A DNA stretch of 64,000 nt from an uncultured Granulosicoccus sp. (GTDB lineage Bacteria; Pseudomonadota; Gammaproteobacteria; Granulosicoccales; Granulosicoccaceae), in the NCBI GenBank assembly GCA_947492525.1, contig CANLNQ010000029.1, positions 1 to 64,000 of the forward strand, written 5' to 3'. The notes beneath the pieces were generated by a model. The model was not told where the DNA came from. It did no database searches and saw only the letters and a program-made list of their open reading frames with translations. This document shows positions 42,284 through 51,028 of the stretch, in pieces. Numbering within the stretch: the first letter of the stretch is position 1; each line of letters begins with the position of its first letter. Both the position numbers and the translations under genes were made by a program.

Positions 42284-43276
42284 TCACTCTGAGGAGGCTT
42301 GCAATGTGGTCTCATGATCCATTACCGCTCTCTCGTGTTCCAGCCACGAATCCACTCGATTCCAAAGTGGCCTCAGGTATTTATCGTTGCTGAAATACCC
42401 TGAGTGCCCTACAGTAGTACAACCCAGGTCATCTGGTGTCAGGTGCCAGTATGAATGCTCAGAGTTGACGTACAGGGCGTTTAGCGCCTCCACGGCCCTC
42501 CTGGGCGCATAGAATTGATCATCGGAAAAGCTGACAGCCAGAATGCGGGATTTGACACGGGAAAACTCATGGTTCAGGGATTGACCTTCCTGATCAACGA
42601 AATCCTTGAACCTTCCCCATCGCCCCCACTCACTAGCGATGCCTGCGGGTATGTTTGCGCCTCGACCGAACAAGCGCAGCGGCAGATAGCCGAAGAGATG
42701 CACAAGAACCGGAAGCAGATACCACAAGCTCAACAAGCCGAGCCTTCGTCTGCCGCTCCAGAATTTCCAGTAACCCTTCTGGGCGCAGATCGCTATCATA
42801 GCTTCTACCTTGTCGTGGTTGGGCGCAAACGCGAAAATCTGGCCGCCAACACTATGCGCGACCACGACGATCCGTGGGTTGTCTTCATGGTCATCTGCCC
42901 AATCGATACACGCGGCGAGATCGTATCTTCCCCAGTCTCGCAAACAACTGTCCGACGGGACTTCCGTTCGGTTAATCGTCCTTCCGATGCCTCGGTAGTC
43001 GAATGTCAATGCCGTCCAGCCCTTAGTGGCCAGAAAACACGCGTAGTCAGCATAGCGTTCCTGTAGCAGGCCGACACCACTGGCGAGAATGATGACTCCT
43101 CTACGCCGAATGTGTGCACCTCGGTAGACCGTGGCGGCCAGATCCATACCATCCGATGTGCGTATCGTGATATCACTCTTGCTCAAGCCTGAGTGCTCAT
43201 TCTGCAGCAACTCGGGCAGTTGATTGCCTGGATTTCCGGAGGCCTTACCCAGTACATCTGGCATGCTCGTCATCAT
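42284..43276 (-). CDS. Alpha/beta hydrolase, lipid-cluster member
   Basis: A 330-residue hydrolase with oxyanion region VIILASGVGLLQERYADYA, nucleophile elbow VAHSVGGQ (Ser142) and a C-terminal GHSGYF providing the catalytic His. The cap contains KGYWKFWSGRRRLGLLSLWY and a hydrophobic segment, as in its paralogue at 40122-40997. Start codons at 43276 and 43273 are both ATG. It overlaps the desaturase gene by 4 bp, so it is translationally coupled to a lipid-modifying enzyme and probably acts on an acyl chain or its ester. Confidence 0.86.
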   Translation of the reverse strand: MMTSMPDVLGKASGNPGNQLPELLQNEHSGLSKSDITIRTSDGMDLAATVYRGAHIRRRGVIILASGVGLLQERYADYACFLATKGWTALTFDYRGIGRTINRTEVPSDSCLRDWGRYDLAACIDWADDHEDNPRIVVVAHSVGGQIFAFAPNHDKVEAMIAICAQKGYWKFWSGRRRLGLLSLWYLLPVLVHLFGYLPLRLFGRGANIPAGIASEWGRWGRFKDFVDQEGQSLNHEFSRVKSRILAVSFSDDQFYAPRRAVEALNALYVNSEHSYWHLTPDDLGCTTVGHSGYFSNDKYLRPLWNRVDSWLEHERAVMDHETTLQASSE

Positions 43277-44373
43277 TGTCTGGACAATCGCATCAGCTGG
43301 CTTGAGTCCTCGGGCAGCTCAGACAGCGTCGCATTCGGTGAGGCAACAATTTGAGCAGATTTCCAGATGGCCTCCCACCAACCCAATGTACGATATGGAT
43401 AGCCTTGCTGTTCAAAATACTGTTGTACCAGGGGGCTCAGCTCGCGGCTACGTGTATGGCAGATCGTCGGGAACAGGTGGTGCTCGATTTGATAATCCAC
43501 CCCTGCACACAGCAGCCTGCCGAACCAGCCTGTGGAGAAATTGACCGTGGTGGCCGCTTGTAGATAGACCCGATCCGATTTCATTGCTTCTGGATCCAGT
43601 CTGACCGCTTCAGCGGGGTAGTGTGCAGGAGCGAACAACGCGAACAGCCCGTAGGAGATCAAAGAGAAGCGAACCAGCGTGAACAGTAGAACATCGGATA
43701 CGGCGAAGAAGAGGCAGGGGATCACCATCCAGACAAGGTAGTGCAGCGATAGCCAGGCGACATCGATCCAGTGTTCCGGGTTACGTCCCCGAGAGATCCA
43801 CATCTGCCTGAGCAGAAACGTCCAGCCCGTGATAATGACTCCGAATGAATTCAGTACAATGGCAAACGGGAATATCCATCCCTGGTATCGAGCCATCAAT
43901 GACCTGATACCCGTAAGCTCGCTGGCTTCTTCACGGGTCAATGAAAAAAAGGGTGCCAGAGTTGCGTCGTCATCGACACCGATGACATTGGGAGCCGGGT
44001 GATGAACCACGATATGTTTGTTCTTCCAGTAAACAGCAGACAGCTGCAGGAAAAACGGGTAGCCGAAATAGGTCATCAGACGATTGAGTTTTCTGTTTTT
44101 GCTGCAAGCGCCGTGTGACCACATGTGGGTATTTGTCGACACTCCCATACTGCCTATGGTGACAAGCAGCATACCGAGTGCATCGATGTAGATGGGCTCG
44201 AACACGATGACTACGGTTATGCCGAGTAATGTGATCATGACGAAGGCCACCATCTCAGCAACGACCCGTCCGGTCCGATATTCGTAAAAACCCTTGGCTT
44301 CAAGCATGTTCCTGAACTCTCTGAACGCTCTGGCCTTGTTCTTGTTCTGGAAATCATTCACGGCGGATTGCAT
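43273..44373 (-). CDS. Membrane fatty-acid desaturase, front-end-like QxxHH type
   Basis: A 366-residue integral-membrane di-iron enzyme that inserts a double bond (or hydroxyl) in an acyl chain. The three histidine boxes are complete: HMWSH (HxxxH), HIVVHH (HxxHH) and QIEHH (QxxHH, with Gln replacing the first His as in front-end desaturases). There are about four helices in two hairpins. No fused cytochrome b5 is present, so an external electron donor is needed. AGAGGTG precedes the ATG at 44373. It sits between the methyltransferase and hydrolase genes in one operon. Confidence 0.9.
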   Translation of the reverse strand: MQSAVNDFQNKNKARAFREFRNMLEAKGFYEYRTGRVVAEMVAFVMITLLGITVVIVFEPIYIDALGMLLVTIGSMGVSTNTHMWSHGACSKNRKLNRLMTYFGYPFFLQLSAVYWKNKHIVVHHPAPNVIGVDDDATLAPFFSLTREEASELTGIRSLMARYQGWIFPFAIVLNSFGVIITGWTFLLRQMWISRGRNPEHWIDVAWLSLHYLVWMVIPCLFFAVSDVLLFTLVRFSLISYGLFALFAPAHYPAEAVRLDPEAMKSDRVYLQAATTVNFSTGWFGRLLCAGVDYQIEHHLFPTICHTRSRELSPLVQQYFEQQGYPYRTLGWWEAIWKSAQIVASPNATLSELPEDSSQLMRLSRQ

Positions 44374-44434
44374 CGGCTTGCACCTCTGATTCTGTTCGGG
44401 GTCGTTTTGTTGCCTGACTACATTTGACAGATGT

Positions 44435-45685
44435 TCAAACGCGCTGATAGTCGTAGCTGGCGTGGTAGTCCCTGGTCAGAAGGACCTGATATACCGATAG
44501 GTCGCCGACAAGAGCGACGGCTATTCCACACGCCAGATAGTATTCCCACATGCGTTGGAATGACTGGTCGTATATCGCAGGATCAAGCTTCTTCTTGTTG
44601 GCATTGAAGGCATCAAGCCAGCGTCGAGTGGTGATGGCATAGTGTCGAACCATGTTTTCGACATCAATGATCGCCATATCCTGTGATTCGATATGGTTCG
44701 CCAAGGCCGAAAGCTTTGGTGTATCTGAGCCGGGAAAGATATATTTCTGTATGAACGGGTCATGCTTGTTCACGCGTGCATTCTTGCCAATCGCGTGGAC
44801 CAGAGCCCAGCCATCAGACCTCAGCGAGCGCTTGATCATCTGAAAGTACTGTTTGTACGCACTTGAGGGTACGTGCTCCAGCATTCCGACACTGACGATG
44901 CGATCAAATTGTCCTTGAATCTCGGAAAAATCGCCCAGGATGATATTCACACGGTCAGCCACTCCGTGCTTTTCTGCGTTTTCCCTTGCTCGGTCCGCAT
45001 GGCTTTTACTGTTGGTGATGCCTGTTGCCCGGACGCCATGAAACCTGGCAGCGTGCACAAGCAGGCCGCCATTCCCACAGCCCACGTCAAGCAGACTTGC
45101 TCCGTCAGACAGCTTCAGTTTCTGGCAGATACGCTCAAGCTTCTGAGTCTGCAGGTCGGTGATGGAGTCGTTGTGAGTCTTTGCATAGCCACAGGAATAC
45201 ACCATGTACTCATCTTCGAGAAATATATCGAACAATGTGTCCCCGATATCGTAATGTCGGCGAACGTTCTTCTTGCGACCAACAAGGGCATTACCTCGCA
45301 ATAGACACAGGTAACGTAGTGTCATCAACCAGCTACCCCGTATCTTTCTGTCGACGCGGTTCTTCAGCAGACAGGTCAATAGCTCAGGTAATTTGCCATT
45401 GGCAACCGTGAACTGGCCGTCCATATAGGCCTCGCCCATGCCAAGATTTCCGTATCGAATGACGCTGCGAAAGAACTGAGTGTCGTGTACCTCGAGAATC
45501 AATTCGTTGACGCGTCCTGATGTCCGGCCCAGAGCTCTTTCGCCGCTCGGTGTGCGCAGGGTGATGCAATCTCCACCCTCTCCCAGTGCCGTGTCAAGTA
45601 TCTCCTCAAAGAACAATTGATAGGTATCGGCGACAGGGACTACTCCTGTCTGGAGCAGTGTCTGATTGTTCAGATTGTGTGACAT
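44435..45685 (-). CDS. cfa: Cyclopropane-fatty-acyl-phospholipid synthase family methyltransferase
   Basis: A 416-residue S-adenosylmethionine-dependent enzyme that adds a methylene or methyl group across a double bond of a phospholipid acyl chain. The SAM motif is LLDVGCGNGGL (about 200-210), followed by GITNSKSHADRA, VSVGMLEHV and the CFAS signature HDPFIQKYIFPGSDTPKLSA. The N-terminal substrate domain is shorter than in E. coli Cfa but normal for this group. It is the first gene of the lipid operon (methyltransferase, desaturase, hydrolase). A 507-bp AT-rich control region lies upstream. Confidence 0.88.
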   Translation of the reverse strand: MSHNLNNQTLLQTGVVPVADTYQLFFEEILDTALGEGGDCITLRTPSGERALGRTSGRVNELILEVHDTQFFRSVIRYGNLGMGEAYMDGQFTVANGKLPELLTCLLKNRVDRKIRGSWLMTLRYLCLLRGNALVGRKKNVRRHYDIGDTLFDIFLEDEYMVYSCGYAKTHNDSITDLQTQKLERICQKLKLSDGASLLDVGCGNGGLLVHAARFHGVRATGITNSKSHADRARENAEKHGVADRVNIILGDFSEIQGQFDRIVSVGMLEHVPSSAYKQYFQMIKRSLRSDGWALVHAIGKNARVNKHDPFIQKYIFPGSDTPKLSALANHIESQDMAIIDVENMVRHYAITTRRWLDAFNANKKKLDPAIYDQSFQRMWEYYLACGIAVALVGDLSVYQVLLTRDYHASYDYQRV

Positions 45686-45744
45686 GCCTGCATTACTCTT
45701 GTGAATTGCCTGAAGGTTCCACCTGCAAGGGTCTGTAGCTGATC

Positions 45745-45760
45745 ATTCGACCTCGAATGG
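45745..45760. promoter_or_regulatory. Perfect palindrome CATTCGA-CC-TCGAATG upstream of cfa
   Basis: A 7-bp perfect inverted repeat with a 2-nt spacer lies 60-75 bp upstream of the methyltransferase ATG, a likely position for an operator overlapping or flanking the promoter. Confidence 0.4.
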
Positions 45761-45900
45761 TGTCTACAGTAGTTGTAGCCAGCACGGTGTCAGCTCTAGC
45801 TGACGACTAGCGTGAGTTTCAAATCACTGTCGAGTCGCTGGTGTGAGGTCCATACTAATAACAACAATCAGATTCGTGCAATTCGGCAAAAGTATAAGTC

Positions 45901-45935
45901 TTGTCGACAATCTATATTAACGATAGCGACGTTAA
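45901..45935. promoter_or_regulatory. Paired palindromes TTGTCGACAA and TTAACG-N7-CGTTAA
   Basis: A perfect 10-bp palindrome at 45901-45910 is followed 6 bp later by a 6-bp inverted repeat with a 7-nt spacer (45917-45935), all within the AT-rich segment. These are candidate binding sites for one or two dimeric regulators. Confidence 0.4.
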
Positions 45936-46192
45936 ATAATACAATGATGGAATATATGTTCTGAATCGTCGGCTTGCTGGCCACCTGGCGGGGCTGATTG
46001 CATTGAGCAAGGAGAGGGTCGCAGAGCTTGCGTGTTGCGGCAAGAGTGCTTGTATTTCAAGGCCAGTTAGAAATATTTTTTGTGCCGGTTCGTGCGGCGC
46101 CTATGGCCTGTTCGGCAGGGGAAATGCTTGTCCTGATAATGCGTCGCTGATCGGTCTTGGAGACTCTGTGTTCGTTTGAACCGTATAGCGCT

Positions 46193-47095
46193 TCAGCAAT
46201 TGTTCTTCAGGAAGCTATTCAGCTCATGGACGAATCGGTCGGGATCCTCGAGTTCTGGCGAATGACCAACCCCATTTAGAATGCACTCGTGGAAATTTTC
46301 ACAGAAGGATCTGCTGGACGACTTGTCAGTCCGGCAGTGGGAAGCATCCTCGTTCCCCCAGACTATCAGGCAGGGTTGTCTGATCCTGCTAAGCTTCGGA
46401 TCTTTTCGCATATAGGTCTGAAAACACGAAGCCAGAGAAAAACACGCTCCCTTGTCGAATGATTCCCTGGCGGCCTCTGTGAGCGTTGCCGCCTTATGCG
46501 AGTCAGTAATGACATCAGCGAACCAACGCTCGACACGTTTGCGACCCAATGCAAGCAAGGCTAACTGACCCAATACCGGTGTCTGGAGTATCTTTCTGGG
46601 ATCTCGACCGTTCCGCCAATTCAGTGCCTCCGGCCAACTGGGTGTCTGAATCAGTACGACTTGGGAGACCAATGCCTCGTTTTCGTGTGCAATCCGAAGT
46701 GCTGAAAATCCCAGAATGCATGGCAGCGCCAGTACGTAGGGACCTCGATCGACCTTGACCAGAAAATCCATGACATTACGTGTCGCTGTGTTGAAGTCGT
46801 GTCTTGAATTCAGTCGTGCGGGATGAGAAAAGCCGAAGCCAGGGGCTTCGAACGCAACCACCGTATGGTTCTTGGATAACTTTTCGATGAGTTCCGAGCA
46901 GGCTTCCAATGGTACCGGTGGGTCTGCGCTGATGGCAATGCAGGTACTGCCTGAACCACTGATCGAGTACCGGATACTCGTACTAGCTAGTTGCATGAAG
47001 CGATAGGTATCCGGTTTTTCCTGGTGGGCACTCTCGGTGCTCTGTCGTTGTCCGATCAGAACTGGTAAGAGATTGTTGAAGAGAGTAGGCAGCAT
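46193..47095 (-). CDS. Alpha/beta hydrolase-fold protein with Cys at the nucleophile position
   Basis: A 300-residue member of the hydrolase fold. Core features are AFEAPGFGFSHPAR, the acid region VWGNEDASH and the catalytic-His region GVGHSPELEDPDRFVHELN. The nucleophile elbow, however, reads LALPCILGF: the expected Gly-His-Ser-x-Gly is replaced by Leu-Pro-Cys126-Ile-Leu. It could be a Cys-dependent hydrolase or a catalytically silent binding protein. It is on the same strand as the lipid operon but 507 bp upstream, so probably separately transcribed. Confidence 0.78.
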   Translation of the reverse strand: MLPTLFNNLLPVLIGQRQSTESAHQEKPDTYRFMQLASTSIRYSISGSGSTCIAISADPPVPLEACSELIEKLSKNHTVVAFEAPGFGFSHPARLNSRHDFNTATRNVMDFLVKVDRGPYVLALPCILGFSALRIAHENEALVSQVVLIQTPSWPEALNWRNGRDPRKILQTPVLGQLALLALGRKRVERWFADVITDSHKAATLTEAARESFDKGACFSLASCFQTYMRKDPKLSRIRQPCLIVWGNEDASHCRTDKSSSRSFCENFHECILNGVGHSPELEDPDRFVHELNSFLKNNC

Positions 47096-47951
47096 GAGTG
47101 TTGTCCTGATACTGGCATGAGCAAGCGGTTCGTCGGGTCAGGTGACTCGTTGATCATTACATTACGGCAACCACTTCAACGCCCAGAAGCCCTTTGCACC
47201 AAGTCTGACTGACTCCCGTCCTCTCCTTGCAGTAAGTTTGAAAGGGTAGAAACTGACGACTTGTATTGGTTGCTTGTTCTCGCCATCTGGTCAGGGCCCC
47301 GCGCATCCTTTCTTCAGCGTGAGTGTTACTGTCAGAGTCGTTGCGGGTGAGGCACACTGTATTTGAATCAGTATGTGTCGGCAATCGAAAGGCGCGGGAA
47401 AGGCGTTGAATCATACTTAAGGGTCAACGGCTTCTTATCAAAAAGGTGCAATTCTGAATTGGAGTACAGATTGCTGCCATGCGGACGTGAGTAGCTGCAA
47501 GTACGGTGTTATTGAGTGCTTCGATGAATGTTCCGGGAAGTCCTTCGTACAGCCCAGGCCTGGTGTCAGTGGATTTCGACATCTAAACTGGTCGGCTGAT
47601 TGTTTCTGTATAACGGTCTGATGCAACGGTCGCCACGGAACTTGGCTAATGGAGTGGGCGATTTCCTCGCCCGAACAATTTGTAGTTTGACTGCCGGTGG
47701 CTCTGTGGTCCATCGGTAGTTTTGCGTTATTGGCCTCTTCTAATCCATGCCAGTAGAGAGCTTGTGATGATAGCTGTTACACGACCTGTTTCCTGGTTGA
47801 GTGATCTGGATCTTCAAGGCGTTTCCCTGAATGATAAGCAAGGTCATGTCATTCATCCTGAGGATTCCCACAATCTGCACGCACAACGAGTTTAGGGGCA
47901 GCAGCACAATTGTCATACTTGGCGTCAAATGTTTACGATATAATTCAGTGC
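47096..47951. other. Long region without a convincing gene
   Basis: About 855 bp of mixed composition. A minus-strand frame at 47157-47414 could encode an 85-residue Ser/Thr/Arg-rich peptide starting with ATG, but it lacks a ribosome-binding site and recognisable motifs. Other open frames look random. A TATAAT box at 47939-47944 may serve the gene that follows on the plus strand. Confidence 0.5.
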
Positions 47952-48347
47952 ATGATGAACCGGCATCTTCTCCAAGGACGAACCTCCAGCGCCATGCGTT
48001 TGCTTGTGGTGTTGATGCTTGCATTATCCTTGCTGACGCCCAAAGTGGCACTGACCGCTACTTTGTTGCTGGGTGAGGGTTATCGCACCGTAGTCATTTG
48101 CAGCGGTACCGAACTGCTGCGGGTAACTGTGGGTCCGGATGGTGAAATTGTCAGTGACGCCGGCCATGAATATGTCGCGCCACATTGCGTACTCACTCAT
48201 CATGATGTCGTGGCGCTGCAACGCGCCTGGCAACGAGCTGACTACCCACAATTCAACCAGGAAGTACCTGCACCGGTGCTTGCCATCGCCGTGGTACCTC
48301 GCTGGTACCGGCAGGTCGTTTCGAGCCGCGGGCCTCCGCTGGGCTGA
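47952..48347 (+). CDS. DUF2946-like small exported protein
   Basis: A 131-residue protein with a signal or anchor segment (MRLLVVLMLALSLLTPKVAL). Two Cys and paired His follow (VICSGTELL, APHCVLTHHD), and the C-terminus is SSRGPPLG, resembling the Arg-Ala/Gly-Pro-Pro ending of DUF2946 proteins. The family commonly neighbours PepSY and metal-uptake genes, as here. The start is uncertain: ATG 47952 lies only 8 bp after a TATAAT box, so ATG 47994 is also possible and would leave a short, mostly hydrophobic N-terminus. Confidence 0.65.
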   Translation: MMNRHLLQGRTSSAMRLLVVLMLALSLLTPKVALTATLLLGEGYRTVVICSGTELLRVTVGPDGEIVSDAGHEYVAPHCVLTHHDVVALQRAWQRADYPQFNQEVPAPVLAIAVVPRWYRQVVSSRGPPLG

Positions 48348-48526
48348 GATCGCAGTATCACGTCCAGCTCTTCGACTGGGCGTATCTTCTCCGATATTCC
48401 AAACAGAAAACGCGCCGATCGCATTACCGTGAGCGGCTGCCGTACTGTGCGCCTGTCATGTGCGCATGCATGGTAGCGCCCGGGAGTAGGTGCGCGCGCT
48501 CACTCAGCCTACCAAAAAAGAATTCC

Positions 48527-49948
48527 ATGAACACTATCAATCCGTCCTTTTCACCTGCCGCATCTTCGCGCAAGACCACAGCGGAGACCAGCCACAGCAA
48601 GCTCTACCTTGCCGCGTGGCGTTGGCATTTCTATGCCGGCCTCTACGTCATTCCCTTTCTACTGATACTCGCCATCACCGGCATGGCCATGCTGTGGACG
48701 AATACTCTGGCGGGGCGTGATGGTGAACGAATCGGCGTGATCGCCAAAGGTGTGGCATTGCCCGTCTCGTCACAGGCAGAAGCGGCGCAAAGCGCGGTGC
48801 CTGACGGAGAACTGGTCCAGTACATTGCGCCGCTGTCGCCCGAACAGGCTGCCATATTCGGTCTGAAAACCGCAGACGAAACGCTGGTTGTCGCAGTCAA
48901 CCCCTATACCGCAGAGGTACTGGGAGAATCATCGCGAGAGAACAGCTGGTACAGCTTGTTCGACACTATCCATGGCAGCCTGCTGCTGGGTACCACCGGT
49001 GATCGATTGATAGAGATCGCCGCCTCCCTGAGCGTTGTGCTCATTGCCACGGGCCTGTATCTGTGGTGGCCCAGAAAGAAGAGCCTGCTGGCGTCACTGA
49101 TTCCGAATGTCAGAGCAAGAGGGCGGAGTCTGTGGAAGTCATTGCATGTCAGTGTTGGAGCATGGGTATCCATACTGTTGTTCATTTTCCTGCTGTCCGG
49201 TCTATCCTGGGCCGGTGTCTGGGGTGAAAAGCTGATGCAGGCCTGGAACACCTTCCCGGCCGAGAAATACGGTGCACATCAATCCGATTCGCTGCATGCC
49301 AGCATGAATCACGGTGGTACGAAGCAGGTCCCGTGGGCACTGGAACAGACACCCATGCCGGCGTCAGGTTCTCAAGCAGGTTCTGTGGAGCAATTGGCCG
49401 AGCAACCCATTGACATCGACAGTCTTGCGGCCTTTGCGCGAACCATCGGCTTCGACCAGCGATTTCAATTGAATATTCCGCAAAGCGATACAGCCGTCTG
49501 GACCATTTCACGTGACTCGATGAGTTCGGACAGTACTGATGCCACCACTGATCGCACCGTACATGTTGATCAATACAGTGGCAAGATACTCGCAGATATC
49601 GCCTTTCAGGATTACTCGATCTACGGTAAGGCCATGGCCGCCGGTGTCGGTTTTCACATGGGCACACTCGGTCTGTGGAATATTGCCCTGAACACGGTGT
49701 TCTGTCTGGCCGTGATCTTCCTGTGCGTCAGCGGTGTGGTCATGTGGTGGAAGCGTCGTCCGTCAATGGCGGGACGACTGGTGGCTCCGCCCATGCCCAC
49801 CAATATGCCGCAATGGAGAGGCGCGACAGTGACCGGTCTGGCGATCTCTCTGTTCTTCCCGTTGGCCGGTATCACACTGTTGACGGTCATGGCGCTGGAC
49901 CATCTGCTGCTGTCACGTGTGCCTGTCCTGAGGCGGGCGTTTTCCTGA
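48527..49948 (+). CDS. PepSY-associated transmembrane protein
   Basis: A 473-residue inner-membrane protein with four helices and large periplasmic PepSY regions. Typical features are WRWHFYAGLYVIPFLLILAI, the segment DTIHGSLLLGTTGDRLIEIA, GLYLWWPR before a basic loop, and a second helix pair with VVMWWKRRP. The family is linked to siderophore/iron reduction or metal uptake next to TonB receptors, though no receptor gene is in this window. ATG 48527 is the preferred start; the upstream in-frame extension reads poorly. Probably forms a unit with the DUF2946-like gene 179 bp upstream. Confidence 0.88.
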   Translation: MNTINPSFSPAASSRKTTAETSHSKLYLAAWRWHFYAGLYVIPFLLILAITGMAMLWTNTLAGRDGERIGVIAKGVALPVSSQAEAAQSAVPDGELVQYIAPLSPEQAAIFGLKTADETLVVAVNPYTAEVLGESSRENSWYSLFDTIHGSLLLGTTGDRLIEIAASLSVVLIATGLYLWWPRKKSLLASLIPNVRARGRSLWKSLHVSVGAWVSILLFIFLLSGLSWAGVWGEKLMQAWNTFPAEKYGAHQSDSLHASMNHGGTKQVPWALEQTPMPASGSQAGSVEQLAEQPIDIDSLAAFARTIGFDQRFQLNIPQSDTAVWTISRDSMSSDSTDATTDRTVHVDQYSGKILADIAFQDYSIYGKAMAAGVGFHMGTLGLWNIALNTVFCLAVIFLCVSGVVMWWKRRPSMAGRLVAPPMPTNMPQWRGATVTGLAISLFFPLAGITLLTVMALDHLLLSRVPVLRRAFS

Positions 49949-50054
49949 TTGACGCATTGTCGAAACACGACCTGACTCAAACACGACATCTTGCCGAAAC
50001 ATGGCCTTCAGGATATGTTACTGGAGTCATGAACAACTCCGGGAATAGCACACG

Positions 50055-50945
50055 ATGTTGAGCAAGGACCAGATCGATTTCTATCAGGAGAACGGCTATC
50101 TGATGATCGAAAACGCGTTGAGCGAAGATCAGTTGCAACTCCTGCAAGAGGTCACGAACACCTTCATCGAAGGCTCGCGAGAGGTCACTCAGAGCAACGA
50201 TGTCTATGATCTGGATGAGGGGCATTGCAAGGACGAGCCCAGGTTGACTCGAATCAAGCTTCCGCACAAGCAACATCCGGCGTTTTGGGAGGTACTCGGA
50301 AGTGGCAGAATCACATCCATGTTGAGCGCATTGCTCGGGCCTGATATACGCCTGCATACCAGCAAGTTGAACACCAAGGCACCGGGTGGCGGTGCTGCGG
50401 TTGAATGGCATCAGGATTGGGCTTTCTATCCGCATACCAACGATGACATGCTGGCAGTGGGTATCATGCTGGGTGATGTGGATATTGAAAACGGCCCCTT
50501 GCTGGTCATTCCGGGGAGCCATCGGGGACCTGTACTTGAGCATATGAATGACGGCGTATTCAGTGGCGCCATCGATCCGCAGGATCCGGCCTTTGACGTC
50601 AGCAAGGCAGTGGCCTTGACCGGCAAGGCAGGCAGCATGAGTGTCCATCACGTGCGCACACTGCATGGTTCGGCACCCAATTTGTCTGATCGGGCCCGGC
50701 TGTTGCTGTTATACGAGTGCGGTGCGGCTGATGCCTGGCCAATTGCAGGCAGCGCCAGTTCGTTTACCGGCATGAGTCAGGCGGCGTTCTGGCAGACCAT
50801 CAATGAGCGTATGATCTGTGGTGTGCAGTCCATGCAGCCCAGGCTTGCCGATGTGCCGATTCGGATGCCTTTGCCACCGCCACCGGACAGCTCCTCGATT
50901 TTCACCATGCAGCAGAGTAGTGGTGCCAGAAGTGCCTTTGCCTGA
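50055..50945 (+). CDS. Phytanoyl-CoA dioxygenase (PhyH) family Fe(II)/2-oxoglutarate oxygenase
   Basis: A 296-residue non-heme iron oxygenase that hydroxylates or oxidatively modifies a small molecule using 2-oxoglutarate and O2. The facial triad is H119 and D121 (VEWHQDWAFYP) and H204 (TLHGSAPN), with the 2-oxoglutarate-binding Arg a few residues later (LSDRAR). The N-terminus QIDFYQENGYLMIENALS is typical of the family. It stands first in a plus-strand set with shikimate-dehydrogenase-like, aldolase and phosphatase-like genes. Substrate unknown. Confidence 0.88.
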   Translation: MLSKDQIDFYQENGYLMIENALSEDQLQLLQEVTNTFIEGSREVTQSNDVYDLDEGHCKDEPRLTRIKLPHKQHPAFWEVLGSGRITSMLSALLGPDIRLHTSKLNTKAPGGGAAVEWHQDWAFYPHTNDDMLAVGIMLGDVDIENGPLLVIPGSHRGPVLEHMNDGVFSGAIDPQDPAFDVSKAVALTGKAGSMSVHHVRTLHGSAPNLSDRARLLLLYECGAADAWPIAGSASSFTGMSQAAFWQTINERMICGVQSMQPRLADVPIRMPLPPPPDSSSIFTMQQSSGARSAFA

Positions 50946-51028
50946 TAGTCCGAGCACAGGATCGTCAAGGAAGGGCGTTGTAGTGGCCAGACTGCAGTCA
51001 TGCTTGAAACCGGATTGATACGCTTTCA

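Larger units (their letters stand above)
45686..46192. other. AT-rich control region upstream of the lipid operon
   Basis: About 507 bp without a gene between the methyltransferase start and the end of the next hydrolase. GC falls well below the local average at 45850-45970. It contains three palindromes, listed separately, and no credible ORF. It probably holds the promoter of the methyltransferase-desaturase operon. Confidence 0.6.

Noticed and set aside
47157-47713. Two minus-strand open frames of 85 and 91 codons in the gap after the Cys-type hydrolase
   Set aside because: They have start codons but no ribosome-binding site, no hydrophobic pattern or motif and random-looking composition; mentioned only as a faint possibility in the region entry.
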